Program-made: the position numbers and the translations under genes
Notes under the pieces: model-generated
What the model saw: only the letters and a program-made list of their open reading frames with translations
Told to the model about the DNA's origin: nothing
Databases searched by the model: none
Shown: positions 44,694-58,258 of the stretch, piece after piece
How the letters are laid out: the number at the start of each line of letters is the position of its first letter
Numbering within the stretch: the first letter of the stretch is position 1
Assembly: GCA_003999685.1 (NCBI GenBank)
Contig: CP021224.1
Location: 2,728,001 to 2,792,000, forward strand
Source of the DNA: Taiwanofungus camphoratus
Lineage: Eukaryota > Basidiomycota > Agaricomycetes > Polyporales > Taiwanofungaceae
Direction of reading: 5' to 3'
Length of the DNA stretch: 64,000 nucleotides

Positions 44694-46158
44694 GTCTTTT
44701 GGTTCCTTTTTACTCACTTTCGATGACTGATGAAATTAGTGCTGAGTGTAAGTATGAGCCTGAACTGGTCATCAAGGGAGATGATGACTTGTCAGACAAG
44801 AGTGCAAGGGGAGATCAGTTTTCAAGTGATAAGTGTGAGGTTGAATGAGTTTGCAAGTAAACCAGCATCAGGAAAAATGCAGGTAACTATGTAGCTGGAT
44901 TTGCCACATCCCCAATCTATAGCACTATATAATGCTACAGGTTTGGTTGTATTTGCCATAGCATTGGGAGCTACCCTGATTTTTTCTGATGAGCCTGACT
45001 TGGGGCATGATCATAAATGACTTTGTTGGCATTGTGCATTCTGGGAGAGTGGGAAATGACGAGCAGCCGGTACATGGAGTGGTGGTCTTTGCAGAAGATG
45101 AGAGTCATGGCAAGCACTCGGGGGTGATAGTCGGAATCGACGAGGATAAGGTGCGTGCCACAGGGAAGACGAAGCGTGATCGGTGTGGCGAGGTCGACTC
45201 GGAGAGTGTATAACAATAACCAATTGTGGGTGAGGCGGCTCTTCTTTTTGGATGACTACCACGCTGATCAGGCGGGTCGGCATGGAAGAGGGCTGCACGG
45301 AGGAGGATGCTGTGGCAGATCTCGGTGGGGAAGCCGGCGTTAGACAGCTCCCAGTCGATAGGGCCATGGTGGACAAAGTCGCCTTCGATGGGAGAGTTTG
45401 CTCCTCGCGCGGGCGGGCTGGTGTGAGGACTTGCGGCGGCGATATATGTAGCGAGCCTAGAGGGACGTCCGAAGGATAATGAAAGGGGAGGGGTGACGTT
45501 ACCTAGAGCGGGGGTATTTATACTCTCTGGGGCCGTCGTCGACTCACGATTCAAACCCGCCGCGGGCACCGACGGGCTTGCACAGCGCACAAAAAGACGG
45601 CCGGGGATGCCAACGTGGAAACGGTGCTCTTGTCACGATCCAACGTCTGGTTTCTGTCTATGGCAAGACGGTGAGTGAATACCGGTTTTCTTACTGAACG
45701 CAGTCGATAGCTCCATAGGCCAACATTGGAAATGTTCTCCGCAGAGGGCACAAATATCTGAGATAGTTCATTGATTCGCAGGAAAGCACAAGATTAGTCG
45801 GATTCATTTGCTCTGATGCTCGTAAGTAATCACATTACACAAGGGTGCTACATGTCCATCAATAACATATGTGGACTCTACTAATCAAACAGGCAACGCA
45901 CGTCTACTCTGAACCCGTCACCTTGCAATAATCCTAGAGAGTTGATCAGTCACCATCGCTCGGATCCGCGGCTAAACGACGTACCGCGTTCCCAACAGGA
46001 TTCAGTGCCCAGCTTTGGGCGAGAAGACGTCATTCAGACGCGCGTTGACAAGATAGCAATTTTACCACACTCACTTTGGAAATGCCACCGTGCGGCCTCC
46101 GGCCCCACCAAGCGCAAACTGTCGATAGGGTCAGTGAACACCCGCACGTCAGATGTCA
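44694..46158. other. Stretch with overlapping open frames, no gene assigned
   Basis: From 44989 to 45590 both strands hold long open frames (for example plus 44989-45213 and minus 45590-45105). None has a recognised domain. A real exon may lie here, but strand and structure cannot be decided from the sequence alone. Confidence 0.35.
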
Positions 46159-49100
46159 TCACGGAGCTAGACCCACCGAGAAGATGAACACGAAGATTTG
46201 GGCCCCCTGCAAAGACCAGTGTCAGTCAGTGCTCGCACCGTTATTACATACATGAGATACGCACTCCATCTACTCCAGCACCGAAGAGGTACTGCAAAAC
46301 ATCACGTATCAAGGTCAGCGTGCGAAGAGGAGCAGTCACACGGGGAACGCACGTTGTATTTTCGGAACCAGCCAGCGCGGTATTTTCGGATGTAGAAGTG
46401 GGAAGTCAGGCCGATCACCATCCAGGTGTTGATGTAGCCATTCGTGCCACCCGCAAGATCACCAATGTAGGCTGAGAGGCAGACAGTCAGATGCGCGACC
46501 GCGGGAGACGTCGCAAGTACGAACATGAAAGCACTGCCATGTTGACGAGCGGCAGCCACGACCAACCAAATTTCTTGTAAAGCAGCCAGGGTAGAACGGG
46601 CAAAACGAGACCAATGACGATGCATAGAGGAACAATGAAGTATGGGCCGTGGGGACCGTCTGGACCCATCATGAGTATTTAGGCGACATGGAAGTCACGG
46701 GCCCACGTACAGATCTCTTTTCCGAGGGCTCCCCACAGAATAGCTGCAGTGTCATGTTAGTCTTACAGTCGATTTAGATGCACAATGGCATATACCATTC
46801 GCGTTATACGACTGGATCTGCTGTCCGCTCCATACACGAGTCCCCTCGTTGCTCAGCTGTGCAAGTTTGGTGTCAGCGATATATAATTGATGAAGGAAAG
46901 TGCAAACAACGGACTAGAATAGTGCGTTCGTTACGAACGACGGTTTGCATAATGACATCTGAACAGCACAAGTCAGTGTTATAAGCGCAATGCTCGACGA
47001 GAGACGCACAGTTAAGCATGGCGCCGACAACGGTACCCGCCATCTGCACGGCGAAGGTTGTCTGGATAAACTCCAGTTCAGCCAGTGAACGAAGACCGAT
47101 AAGCCATGACGACACGTACACGAGGAGGCACTATGTAGCGGCAAGTCAGACAACTACTACGTGATCAATCACGATGGCTACTCACGCTTAGTATATTGAC
47201 CAAGCTTGAGGTCAGACAACATTCCCGAGGCTTGTGTAAGCGCCTGACTTGAGTAGAGCTCGAAGTACTATCGAGGACGGAACCATTGTCAGCGACAACA
47301 TTCTCAGTAGAGAGAGGCTTTCGTGTTACCATGTTGGCTTGCGATGATCCAGGAATGAGCGCAGAGCCGAACATCTGGAACAAGTTCGTCATGAAGGGCG
47401 TCCAGCTGGTGAACGATGTCTCAGCGAACGCCTTGGATATTGACTTGACAGGGATACGCACGCTGTGATAGCATAGATGGCGCCATAGAAGGGCAAAATC
47501 AGGGCAGCGGCGAGCAGCGCGACGATCAGCGCCCACCAAGGCAGCCTAGAAATGTTATCAGAAATAAGCCATTGGAGGCAGAGTTGACGAGACGTACTGG
47601 GAGTGTTCCGTGTAGATGCAGACCACTTCAATCAGGGTCAGCAAGTCAAATAGCACCTGCCAATCGTGGCTTTTACGCACTTGCCGTGATGAAAGCTGCA
47701 AGGATTGACGGTCAGACTCCAAGCAAACAGAACGAGTGCATTGTGCATACCACAAACGGTGATACAAGCATACCACCACATTGGAACTAGAGGCAGGACG
47801 ATTCAATCTCGAGTCCTTGGTGCACCCTTCAAGCAGCACCCACCTTCTTTGTATGCCTAGTAATGAAATCAGCATCGGACACGGCAGGAGCGGCAGGGCT
47901 ATACTTACATCCATCTTGCGGAAATGGGCATCGTGGACTGGTTTGCCCTTCAAGCTGAGATTTCACATGAGATCATTGGAAATCTAATAGTACGTATTAT
48001 ATGGAGAGCCTTACTATTGGACAAATGCCGTGTACATCTACGCCCAGACTGATGAGCAGCGTAGGAAGACAGTGAGACTGGACCTGGCTCCTTACCTCCT
48101 TGCCATGCCAGAGCCCGATATGCACAAATGTGGCGCCAATGGAGAGGTTGAGTCCGATGTTGTAGATCTAGGGAAGAGTCAGCAAACGCGGCCCTGTGAA
48201 AGTGTGTATCGACCGAGGGGACTTGCCACAGTAGACCCGCTCTGCCACGGCTGGCCTACGAGCTCGTATGCGGTCTTGTTGAGGCCATTGTCGCTGATGA
48301 ATGAAAAGGGAATGAGAGAGTAACAATAGCTGTGGAGACAGCTGCGACTTACGGGGTGAGGATCAAGCTCTGGTCGTAGATCGTACCATTCTCAACTGCA
48401 GTCAGAATGCATTATCGGTCGGATGCTCACGCGAATAGATGAACGACAACTCACAGAACCTAGGAAGACGTTGGATCAATATCGGACTCGTTTAGCACTC
48501 AAGCCAGAAGTAAGATTTTACGTACAGGTTCTGTAGATCAACGGTTTGGAGGACGTCAATGACGCAGACCGCGACGATATGCTCAGTGAGAGGCTTACCT
48601 GCGAGATAAATGGAAAGTTCTTCGAATGCCTGTCATCTCTCGTGAGCTGCTAGCGAGCGGTGGACACATCCCCGACGACTTACCAGACGTTCCTAGTGAA
48701 CACGGCCGGCAGGATGATGTAGTTGAGCGCCCAACCGATATAGGCTGCGCAGCAGATCGTCAATGCGCAGTCAGGAACGTGGATGTCAACGTACTGGAGA
48801 TCTGCGTGGTGAGTGGCTGATAGAAGGGCGCGCTCGTGATGTCTGCGCCGCGGGAGTAAGTCAATCCTACACACGGGTGGCTATAACAGGAAATGCGCGA
48901 CGCACTGGCCCAATCGAGTCCGAAACCGAGAAGGCCCATGCCCTCGTTACCTTCTGCCCCGCCGAAGATGTAGGTGACCCAATCCGAATGGCGTGCGGCG
49001 AGGCAGACAATGTTGAAGGAACCTAGGAGAGGAGCAATGTACTACGCGAAGACGAGACCGTCAGCTGTTGCACTGGGACCGGGCTAAGCATACCACTCAC

Positions 49101-50429
49101 TTCGGGGAACCACTGGCGGTGCAGGAGAGGGCCTGGTGAACGAGCGGCGTCTGGGACTGAGGCCAAACTGGGACATTACCTCGTAGATGAACCTGCAAAA
49201 GTCCACGACATCAATACGTATATGACCAGGATATGGGCGAAAAGGGGACTCACACGCCGATAACGACGAACCAGAAGAAGCGGAATCTGCGGAAATGCGG
49301 CGTCAGATTGCGCACGATCTCCAAATATAGGAAAAGCCGCACCGTTTTCCCTGGAGCATCTGGCCCTTTGAGCGATGGAGGACATCGAAAAGGTTGACGT
49401 AGATCAAGTTTGTCGGGTACAGCATGATCGTCGGGTACACAAGGAATGCTCCTAAAGAGGCGCACGCCACGCGACGTCATCGATCGACGTACGTGCAGAC
49501 GCAGAAGACTAAGTAAGTAATGCGCACGGTACATCCCCGCAAAGCCGTAGCCGACCAGCTGCGACGCGAGCAAGGTGAAGATCGCGTTCCCAGGCTGATT
49601 GGGACCGAGTCTGTCAGCGCCGCCACCGCCACGAGCGAACCCAGACTCACGTTGACGGTGATGTTGTAGAAAAGATCATCAGAGGCAAACACAAAGCATG
49701 CCTGGGCTGCAGTCCTATAGTCGGAACGTCGTTAATTCACGTCGGAATCCCTTGCCAGGCGTACGCACGCAGCAGTATTAGCGAGGATCTGAGCCGCGAC
49801 ATGCTCCTTGATGTCTGTCGTGCGATCGTCAACTTGGCCATTCTCCTATGCGTCAGGAGAGCACGCACTGAATGGTCCGGGGTTCAGAAAATTCCAAAAC
49901 TTGCTGCCGGTATGCAGGCGGCTCCCGGGGCCAGGGATGATAAACTCAAATCCGCGTCCAAGCATGTACGCAAGCAGCTGCAGGAACAAGGCAGAGACCG
50001 TGATCACTTGTGGCCGGAATTGCTACACAAACCCGTCAAGCTCATCGCAGAGGAAATAAACTCGCCGCAGATCCTTACGAAGAGCATGCCGAGGACAGAA
50101 CCAAAGACGGCGAGACCGACGCCCGTGAACCACATGCGGAAGGTGTGGATCGGGAGGGTAGGGTCGTCGTCCATACTCACGAGCGCCCTGCTAAAGTCGT
50201 CCGCGGTCTCGAGCACCTTTTCCTTGCCGTTTTCGTCGTAGAGCTCGTCGTCTACATCGAGCTCGTCGGCGCCCTCGCCGCTAGAGCTGGAGCCGAGTTT
50301 GTCGAGCTTCTCGTCGGAGGGGTAGTCCGCCTTTTCGTCCGTGTCGTGCTTGATGTGCGGGAGCTGGTCGACGACCTCGGCGGCCTCGCGGCCGTCGACG
50401 GGCGCGAGCTCTGGATCCTGGCGGGTCAT
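46159..50429 (-). CDS. OPT-family oligopeptide transporter
   Basis: A gene of many small exons on the minus strand. It begins MTRQDPELAPVDG and has a Ser/Asp/Glu-rich cytosolic head. The first membrane span is in HTFRMWFTGVGLAVFGSVLG. Further marks of the OPT family are ACFVFASDDLFYNITVN, FRFFWFVVIGVFIYE, the segment around GGAEGNEGMGLLGFGLDW, LTICCAAYIGWALNYIILP, MMGPDGPHGPYFIVPLCIVI, YIGDLAGGTNGYINTWMVIG and HFYIRKYRAGWFRKYN. The end is IFVFIFSVGLAP. OPT proteins are plasma-membrane proton-coupled importers of small peptides or glutathione, with some members moving metal chelates. Substrate cannot be predicted. No stop or frameshift was noticed in the parts read, but not every exon border was resolved. 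Confidence 0.85.
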
Positions 50430-51703
50430 GAGCGGATGCTCTGGGTACTACTGGACGGCTGCTGCTGCAGGCGACTGCAGGTGAGGGAGCGTAGGAGCAG
50501 AGACGGGAGAGCGTCGAGGAGGAGCCTCGGAGAAAGTGGGGGAGGGGGTTGATAACGGTTCTGGGGCCAGATAGAGATCACAGACACCATGTCGGTTCCC
50601 GGAAGTTCCTAGTGGAACGGGTGAGAGATGGCATATGCAGATGCCATGCCACCGGTATCATATGGCTGCAGGTTCTGGGTGGATTAGTAGTGTCACTGCA
50701 GGAAAAGGCAAGCAATCATAGACGGACCGCATGCTCACCCCACGGCCACAAGAATAGCGTGCACCGGGGTTCTATTGCGTGCTAGAAGGGTGCAGATGAG
50801 TTAATTCCCTGGTCAGAACCATTGGATGGGATCCGAAGGGTCCGAGAGATCCACGGGCGTGCCACATCTCGAGGCCACCGATAACTGTAGGTGGGCCGCT
50901 CATGCGGGCGCGGATGCCCATTTACTATCACTCCAGACTCTACATGTACCTACGCTATATGGAGTATAGACCCGGTGAACTTAAAGTAAACAAAATAAAA
51001 AGAGACCCACGGGAACATGGCGGGAAACCATCTCTGCCAGGCGTCTTCTTCGACTTCGCCTGCCATCAGCTCGTCGCCCAGAATTCCGCACCTTGCCGCG
51101 GGTGATCGTCCGTAATACGTATCAGTCTCTGGCGAGCACATGGCCAGAAGATGTTCTCCTGGCTCTCGGCAGACATCCGCCCTCCTGAGCCCTCCACTAC
51201 AGGCTGTAAATATTATTTCTGTTTCCAAGATTGAATTCATCTCCGACATTAGACATTTGCTGTCTCGCTCGCGTGTGCATCGCGTGGACCACCGTGATCT
51301 TCAAATTCACAGATCCTGCGTGCCAGTGGGTCCTGCTCTCGCGGCAGCACCTCCGAGCTCGCATCCAATGTGACAACGATTTGATGCGTGATGGCGTGTA
51401 TTACCCCCACCCTCATGCCTGCTACTTATCCTGCCCGGCGGTCATCATATTGGGCCATTCCACCCAAGTTCTGCATTTGTGATCATCAGAGCCTCCGCCC
51501 GCCCCACCCAGCCCGGTCACACCTCAATGCCGTCCCTCTCCAGCCGTGCTGGCAGTTAGCACCTGCTCCATGGGACCCTCAAACTGTCAAGGCGTATCTG
51601 TTCCTTGATCCGCACCGACACAACAAAACACACGACGCAACAGTCCACAGAAAAGGCACCTGGCACACGACCAATTTAAATGTACTGATGGCTCTTATCA
51701 TCC
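50430..51703. other. Spacer upstream of the OPT gene
   Basis: About 1.3 kb between the OPT start and the dihydroorotate dehydrogenase stop; both genes are on the minus strand. It should contain the OPT promoter. No gene was recognised. Confidence 0.4.
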
Positions 51704-53823
51704 CTATGAGATCGCAGGTGCGACAGGGGCTACACTATCGTCCACCGCCACAGCACCCATCTCCTCCCCCAATCTGTCCAGCATCCTCTTCAGCTCCTCC
51801 GCTTCCGCGACCAGCTGGCTAACAGTCGTCTCTTCTGCGGTGGGTTTTGACACGGGTGGCTCCTCCTTCAGACTCAACTCGGCCGTCGCCTTGCGCACGA
51901 CCTCGGCCCACGTCGTGCCTTCACTTTTCAGCGTGTCGGCGATCTCGTCCTTGATGCGTCGGCACGCACCGGGCCCGTCGTAACCGAAGCTGGTATACAC
52001 CTGCACCGCGGCCGCACCCGCCCTCGCAAACTCAAGGGCATCAGCGCCCGTCGAGATACCGCCGCACCCGATAACAGGCACGCTCGCCGGCAGATGCGCT
52101 CGCAGCGTCCGAAGCGTCGCGAGGGCGTACGGCTTGACGGGAGGCCCGGACAGCCCGCCCGCCTCCGTTTTGTTTGCTGCAGCGGAGACAGCGCCACAGA
52201 TAAGCGTCATCGTCATATCGGGGAGCCGAACACGGGGCACGCACCGTCCATCAGGCTTTGCGGCCGACGAACCGTGGTGTTGCTCACGATAACGCCGTCG
52301 ACGCCGCTGCTCCGCACCGCGGCAGCGATATCAGCAACCTCGGATTCATCCAGGTCAGGGGCAATTTTAAGCACCAGCTTCGGTCTCCGTGCCTCGTCAT
52401 CGGTGGGAACGAGCTCATTTCGTGCGCATGTGACACCAGTCAGCAGCTCCTCGAGCAGCGTTCCATTCTGCAGTCCCCTGTCAGCATGCCGTCAGCGGCA
52501 GGCACCAGACCTCATGCAGATTCAACTCGAATAGACTCAGTATCAGAATATCCAGGCACCGGTCTGAACCCAACAGAAATACGATAAGGTCTCGGTCCTG
52601 TTACAGCAAGCTCAAAGACAACTGTCAGACGGGGACCTGCTTCAGCGATGCTCATGCATGGAATTTGCGGGCCGTTTGGGATCGAGATCATAATTTGAGT
52701 TCGAAATCGAGCAGCTTGCAAGGAACGATACCAAATTGCACGTGATGATGGGCTTACCTAAGTCCAGGAGTGTTTGGGCTGGAAACATTTACGACCAGCA
52801 CGTCAGCGTACGGGCCAAAGGTGCGTACTCCGGCGACGAAGTCGTCAACAGCCTCCAGCGGCGAGGCCTTGTTCTTGCCGAGATTGACAGCGAGAAGCGC
52901 GCCGGGTCGGAGAGACGCCGGTGTCGGGTCGTCTGCCTCATGGAAGGCTGGAATGCGCGCCCGCACGCGCGCAAGGACAGAGGCGTGTCCGTCTGAGGGA
53001 AAGCCATAGCGGTTAATCACGGCGGAGTCGGTGACGAGGTGGAACACACGAGGGCGTGGATTCCCAGGCTGACAGAACGTACATAAAGTCAGCGGACCAA
53101 GTGCGGAGGCATGGACAGTAAATGAACGTGTAGTTGAAGATAGTTCGCGAACTCATTCGGGGCGACACTAAGGCCGTATGATATGGTGGCATGATGCGAA
53201 CAGAAAGCAAAGATGTGTCTGATAGTACGTACTTGTGGTTTGGGCGTCACGCTACCGATCTCCACCCAGCTGAAGCCAAGATCAAAGAGTCCTGTGCCAA
53301 TAACACTTCTCTTCTACATAAAAGTTTTGAGCCGCCTTACCGTCAACCGCCTCGCCATTCTTGTCAAAACCAGCCGCTAGTCCGACAGGGTTGGATATCT
53401 CTTGTCCCCAGAGCTATGAGAGTGCGCGTGTCGCACGTTTGTGAGGCCGTGTGGTCGTCGTCATCAAACTCAATATCTTACCTCTACCTTTAGCCTCTCG
53501 TCATCGGTCTGAGTGTCGCGCGGACCCAGTCCACTCCTGATAACCTTGACAGCGAGTTTATGGCTAGACTCCGCGTCCAGTGCGTACCGTAGTAGCGGTG
53601 TGAAAAAATAGCGGTGTATCGCGGACCGAGAGTCAAAGTAGTACACAGCAAGGAGACCAGTTGAGATGACCGCTGCTGGTAGAGCTAGCCAGAGTCCCCA
53701 GCGCGAAGCAGATGCCAGGCCAGTTTCCGACGACGAGGATGCATAACGGCGAGGGTGGCGAAAGTGAAATATTCGCGGGCAAAACTTAAGCGTACGACTC
53801 GGAACGAGGCGCAGAGTCGCCAT
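51704..53823 (-). CDS. Dihydroorotate dehydrogenase, class 2, mitochondrial
   Basis: Several exons on the minus strand. From ATG at 53823 the N-terminus is Arg-rich (mitochondrial targeting), followed by a membrane span ([20 protein letters not shown]), as in class-2 enzymes of the inner membrane. Then come [20 protein letters not shown] (FMN contacts), [37 protein letters not shown], and [16 protein letters not shown] with the catalytic serine. [16 protein letters not shown] and [18 protein letters not shown] bind FMN. It oxidises dihydroorotate to orotate with ubiquinone, the fourth step of pyrimidine synthesis. The open frame upstream to 54129 lacks family features, so the 53823 start was chosen. 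After the normal end (TWAEVVRKA) there is an extra C-terminal tail of about 55 residues. Intron 52482-52753 is long. Confidence 0.93.
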
Positions 53824-56800
53824 ACGTGGGTGAAAACGCCCAATGTAGGTAGGCCGACCGACAGTCGGGGTCGAGGTTAAGAGCTTTAGGGACAGTCGAT
53901 GAGCGTGACCGAGTACGACTTTGACCGACTCGTGACGCCGACCCGCGACAGCCTGCGCGTCCGTGATGCCAGCAGTATCCAAATGTTTAATACTTTTGTT
54001 CTGATCTTTCATACATTGCGCCAGGACATAATGGTTATCCACTCTTAAACATACTCTTTCCGAATTTACAGGGTCGGACAAACCGACGAAGTCTGCTTGC
54101 ATTTCGCCGGTGCACCGTAGTCGATGCAACTTGATAGTTCTGAATCTGGGAAATTCTTCTTTCTTTTTGGGCCTTTGAACTCACCAGGAGTATTTTTGGG
54201 CTCAGGCGGAGAATCATCGTGTCTCGAGACCTGTATCAGCATGAGGAATATTTCACAAGACCATAGCCTTCTGCTGCTCCCCAAATTGATCACAGGAAAT
54301 GCTGCAAATTCAACAGCAATGCATGATGCATTTGATGATGCTGCCATACAGACCGGTCCTGTATCGTCACATAGGACCGTTCCTCATATGACAGGTGTTC
54401 TTTGGGTGTTCAGAGCAGTCAGGTGGATTTTGTCCATTTTTGTGGCAATATCCACGGACTCGAGTTGCACCCAAGATTGGATTGATCTAGCGTAGCGATT
54501 GTTCTTGGTCCATGAATAAGTGTGGAACGTGGTCTGGCCTCGATTGTTTGCAGGTCCCGCGTCTGCATTCTACAGAAGCCTGGCCATAGCGATGGCATTA
54601 TTTGGCTGTGCAGTGTTCTGGCATCCGTGCAATCCCTACTCGCAAATGGAAGAATCTTCCCTGGCTGCTACGTCAATCGACAGAAGATGATCTCAAAGCG
54701 TCTGCACCTTGAAATTCTTGCGATATTCCTCGGTTAGAACCAGCATAAACGGATCGAGGAAGCCACCCTCTGTTAGTAGTGTTACTCGTGGCATCCACGG
54801 CTTGTACTAACTACTACCTCAAGCCAGTCCGTTGCTTATGGCGGACTTGATCACATTTTTCGTTAGGTACATCTTTCAACCAGTGACTGTCAACCATCTG
54901 TTTCGCGCTTTAATATCTGACACCAGAATTTCATCACGGGTTTAGGAATGCTCATAGTCCGAGCAGGGACATGATTTATCTACCTCCAATCAACATTCTC
55001 GGTGACAGCATTGTGGAAGACTACTGCCAGATAGCGACGGCATTGGCGCTGGCGGTCATTAATATATTTGAAGTCCTTTCTTTGCAACGGCCCGTATATC
55101 TTCGATTATTTGCCCAGATCTTCCAAGTCACATTGTTTGCAGAGGTCCGCAAGCTTTTCGTTTATACTGACTTTTTTTCCCAAATGTGCATTTAGTTGCA
55201 AAGTCATAGTCATAGGAGTGATACCAAACATCCTCCAGGTGATATCCTTTTCCGTCTGGGCAGGTGAGTTACACCACCTCCTCGAGCGTTATTTCTCAGA
55301 AAATTTGTGGCATGAAAGCCTTTTGCGCTCTGCGCGCACACGCTATCAGTTGAAGCCACTGGCGTCTCACCTCGTCCACTTTGGCGATTGGCTTAGTACC
55401 TGCTGCCACTAATATTGTAAGTAAGGGGGCTGGTGCGCTTGGGCTGACGCGGTATAACTATAGCAAGACATCATATGAACGCGGTGCCAGTCTTCTGCAG
55501 CTCTTGCTGGACTACATCTGATATTTCGACTGTGGCTAGTCGAAAGTTAGTGACAGACTTTAGCTTATTGACAACTAACGCCAGACAGTTTAATACGGAT
55601 GTAGAACAACTTTCTCCGTATGGTTGCAAATCTCTCTCTGAAATCATTCACTGTCCTGATCGCCACCCTTATTTAGGTGGTTTTGTTGGATGGCATTGTT
55701 TTCATCGTTATTGGATCCGCTCATGTGATCTTATGAAAGTCGGTGGCCATGCCAATTTGCGCTTAGGAGATCTTATAACGGTGCTCCTATGAAATGGTAC
55801 TCAGGTCCTAGCTATCTGGAATCGTCGTTACTTACAGAACCTTGTCATATCCAGGCACTCTCTATTTTATGCGGGTCAGGCCAGTGGATCAGAACGATAA
55901 TGCTAACCATCTGGCCTCAGAACACTTCTACTTCTCCACAACACGCAGATGTTTTTCATCACCAAGATCTGCCTTGTTCATCGGCAGAATCATATTCAGC
56001 AGATACATTATGCCTTTTAAATTATACTTTAGTCTTCCATCTGTGTGATCTCTGGTTTCAATTTGTAATGATCACTGACATCTGGTTAGATTATCATCTA
56101 TTGCCATCTCTCACTTTCTGTGTGATCTTCGTCAACCCCTCCTCCTCATTATGTTCAAGGAGGAGCATATCACCTATCTTTCGTTTGTCCCGACCCTTGT
56201 CTGCCTTCCCGGTCACGAACATTAGAACGGACAATATGTCAACCATTATTGACAGTGTAGGTAAAACTTTTAGCCATAGGACGTTCCGATCTACGACTGC
56301 CACCTCTGAGAGCTTTTCGGTGCAAATAAATAGTATAATACGCGCTATGCAGGAAGGAACGTCAGCGGGATCGTCTTGAAAATGTCGAGCTTCCTTGAAT
56401 ATTGATAAGTGCCTTTGGATTGTCTGAGGACGGACCAAGACCTGACAATGTATATTGTGCCGAGCTGAATGCCACTTGTCAGACTAGCTGTACCTATAGA
56501 GAATCCAGCAATACTCGTATAGATGTTCTATGGCCCAACAGACTCGGACACAATAGGCCGTCAATTATTGATAGGTTTGGCGGTTGCATGCAACGTATAT
56601 CAGATTGATTCGACCTATCTTGCCCTTCTGTCTCACATCATGTTCATCAACATATGACTTTGTAAAGCGGCAGGAAGGGCCATAAATATAGAAGGGTTAG
56701 ACAAATAGAGAATTCGGGAGACCTTATGTCTAAATACTGTTTCGCATATTTAACAGAGTGTACGCACACCATAGTTCCAGACAGTGTCAAATCTCACACT

Positions 56801-56920
56801 GCTGTTGTCCAATGTCCACCATGCTACTGATCTGAGAGTACATATCGTCTGCCGGTAAATTGAATGCTAGTTGGAAACATCTACGAGAGACGTCACGTAT
56901 ACTCTCGCTAGCACGGGTAC
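53824..56920. other. Three-kilobase gene-poor stretch
   Basis: No family was recognised on either strand. The longest frames are 55789-56379 (plus, 196 codons) and 56094-56438 (minus, 114 codons). They overlap on opposite strands and have no known motif. The base composition looks more AT-rich than neighbouring genes. It may hold relics of genes or of unknown repeats. Confidence 0.35.
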
Positions 56921-58258
56921 CTAGGCTGTATAGTGCCGCATGGAATCCCACGTTTCCAGTCGAAACCATGACGGGATGAGCCTCCACATGCGTTCCCGCT
57001 CACGCGCAGCCCATGTCTCGAGCGAATTGGAACATGCCTTGCACTCTGAGAACTCCGCGCTCTTCAGCTGGCCCAGCTCCTCCGCGACATATAGCGGGTC
57101 CGAGCATCCCCGCTCCCGGTCAATTAGGTAGTGCTGCGAGGCCAACTCGACCAGTTCTGAGAAGTCTTTGCGACATGCTGCGGCAGATACGCATATCTGT
57201 CCAGAGGACTTCTGCCGGTGTCGCGAGACCATCCTAGATTGTGATGAACTCGCGTTTTCGCGGTGAGAACCGCTCGCCATGCCTTGTATGAGGCTTGTAA
57301 CGATGTTCTGCGAAGTTTCCTTACCCAAGGCGAGTTTCACCATATCCGATGAAGATAATGAATGAGGTTCCAGCATTGATCGAAGGGGTTCGTCTTCGCT
57401 TGGCTCGTATATTTGTGTATAATGATATCGTGAAAGATCATAAAATGCGGATGGGAGCAGTTCTGGCGCATGTATTTCTCTAGCAAGGCTGATGATCGCC
57501 TGACCAGAGGGGGACGTATGTTGGCATTCCACGGTACATCTCAAAAGGGTAAGAGGAAGGAATTGCTCACGATTGGTGAAGGAAAACGGTAACCGCGGTG
57601 TGCTGTCCTCTCCATTTCATAGGCACGAGCTAGGTCCTCCCTAGCGTCCCAGCCTCTCAAAGTAGATGGCCATGCTGTGCAGAGGTGGGCTAATGCCTTT
57701 GCACGCAGGGAGTCAACAAGGTACTTGGTAGACAAACGAAGGATTCCGGACACCACACGGAAGTCTTCGCGGTCGTTGTTCCCGAATATTCTGAACCCAT
57801 GTCAACGAACATGTACTTGATAAGATATTTTACAATACGTCTACTTACGGACCGTCGTATATCCCTCTCAATAGATTGATGAGATCCTCGGCAGCATCGT
57901 GCAACTGTATAACAGGACAACCTTCGATTGTAGAATGGTAATCATCCCCGTTGGAGGACGATTCCGTATTGCAGCCATGCGACGTGTTTGTAACAGGCTG
58001 TGGCAGTGAAAACAAGTCGCGAAAGAAGCCAGATTGTCGAGACAGTTGGGACATATGGACACGAAAGAGTATGTTCTCTGCACGCAGAACGACAGAACCA
58101 TCTAGGAACCATAGATCGTGATGTCGTATTAGACAGTCATTGTATCCTTCCTCCTTCACTGTAGATGCTCCGTCGTCTTTCACTGTACCGGAATCATCTT
58201 GAATCGACGAATTAGAATTAAAATCACTGAAATCCCTGCTGAGGTCAGTATCTGCCAT
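56921..58258 (-). CDS. BTB/POZ-domain protein, intact
   Basis: Three exons on the minus strand (58258-57849, 57790-57571, 57499-56921) give 402 residues with phase kept. An acidic N-terminal leader precedes the BTB fold: HHDLWFLDGSVVLRAENILF, FRVHMSQLSRQSGFFRDLF, VIQLHDAAEDLINLLRGIYDG, then ILRLSTKYLVDSLRAKAL. The C-terminal half includes FPSPIAIISLAREIHAPELL and SAFYDLSRY, a layout typical of the BTB gene family of mushrooms, and Cys-rich pieces. BTB domains dimerise and may bind cullin-3, but partners are unknown. The truncated BTB piece at 3650-4647 belongs to the same family (same intron after YDG). It is divergent from the secreted-protein gene. Confidence 0.85.

Noticed and set aside
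53824-54129. Longer N-terminus for dihydroorotate dehydrogenase
   Set aside because: The frame stays open to 54129, but this part has no targeting or domain features; the ATG at 53823 starts directly before an Arg-rich presequence and membrane span.
55789-56379. 196-codon frame as a membrane protein
   Set aside because: Hydrophobic patches exist, but start context, splice sites and conservation signals are lacking, and an opposite frame overlaps it.
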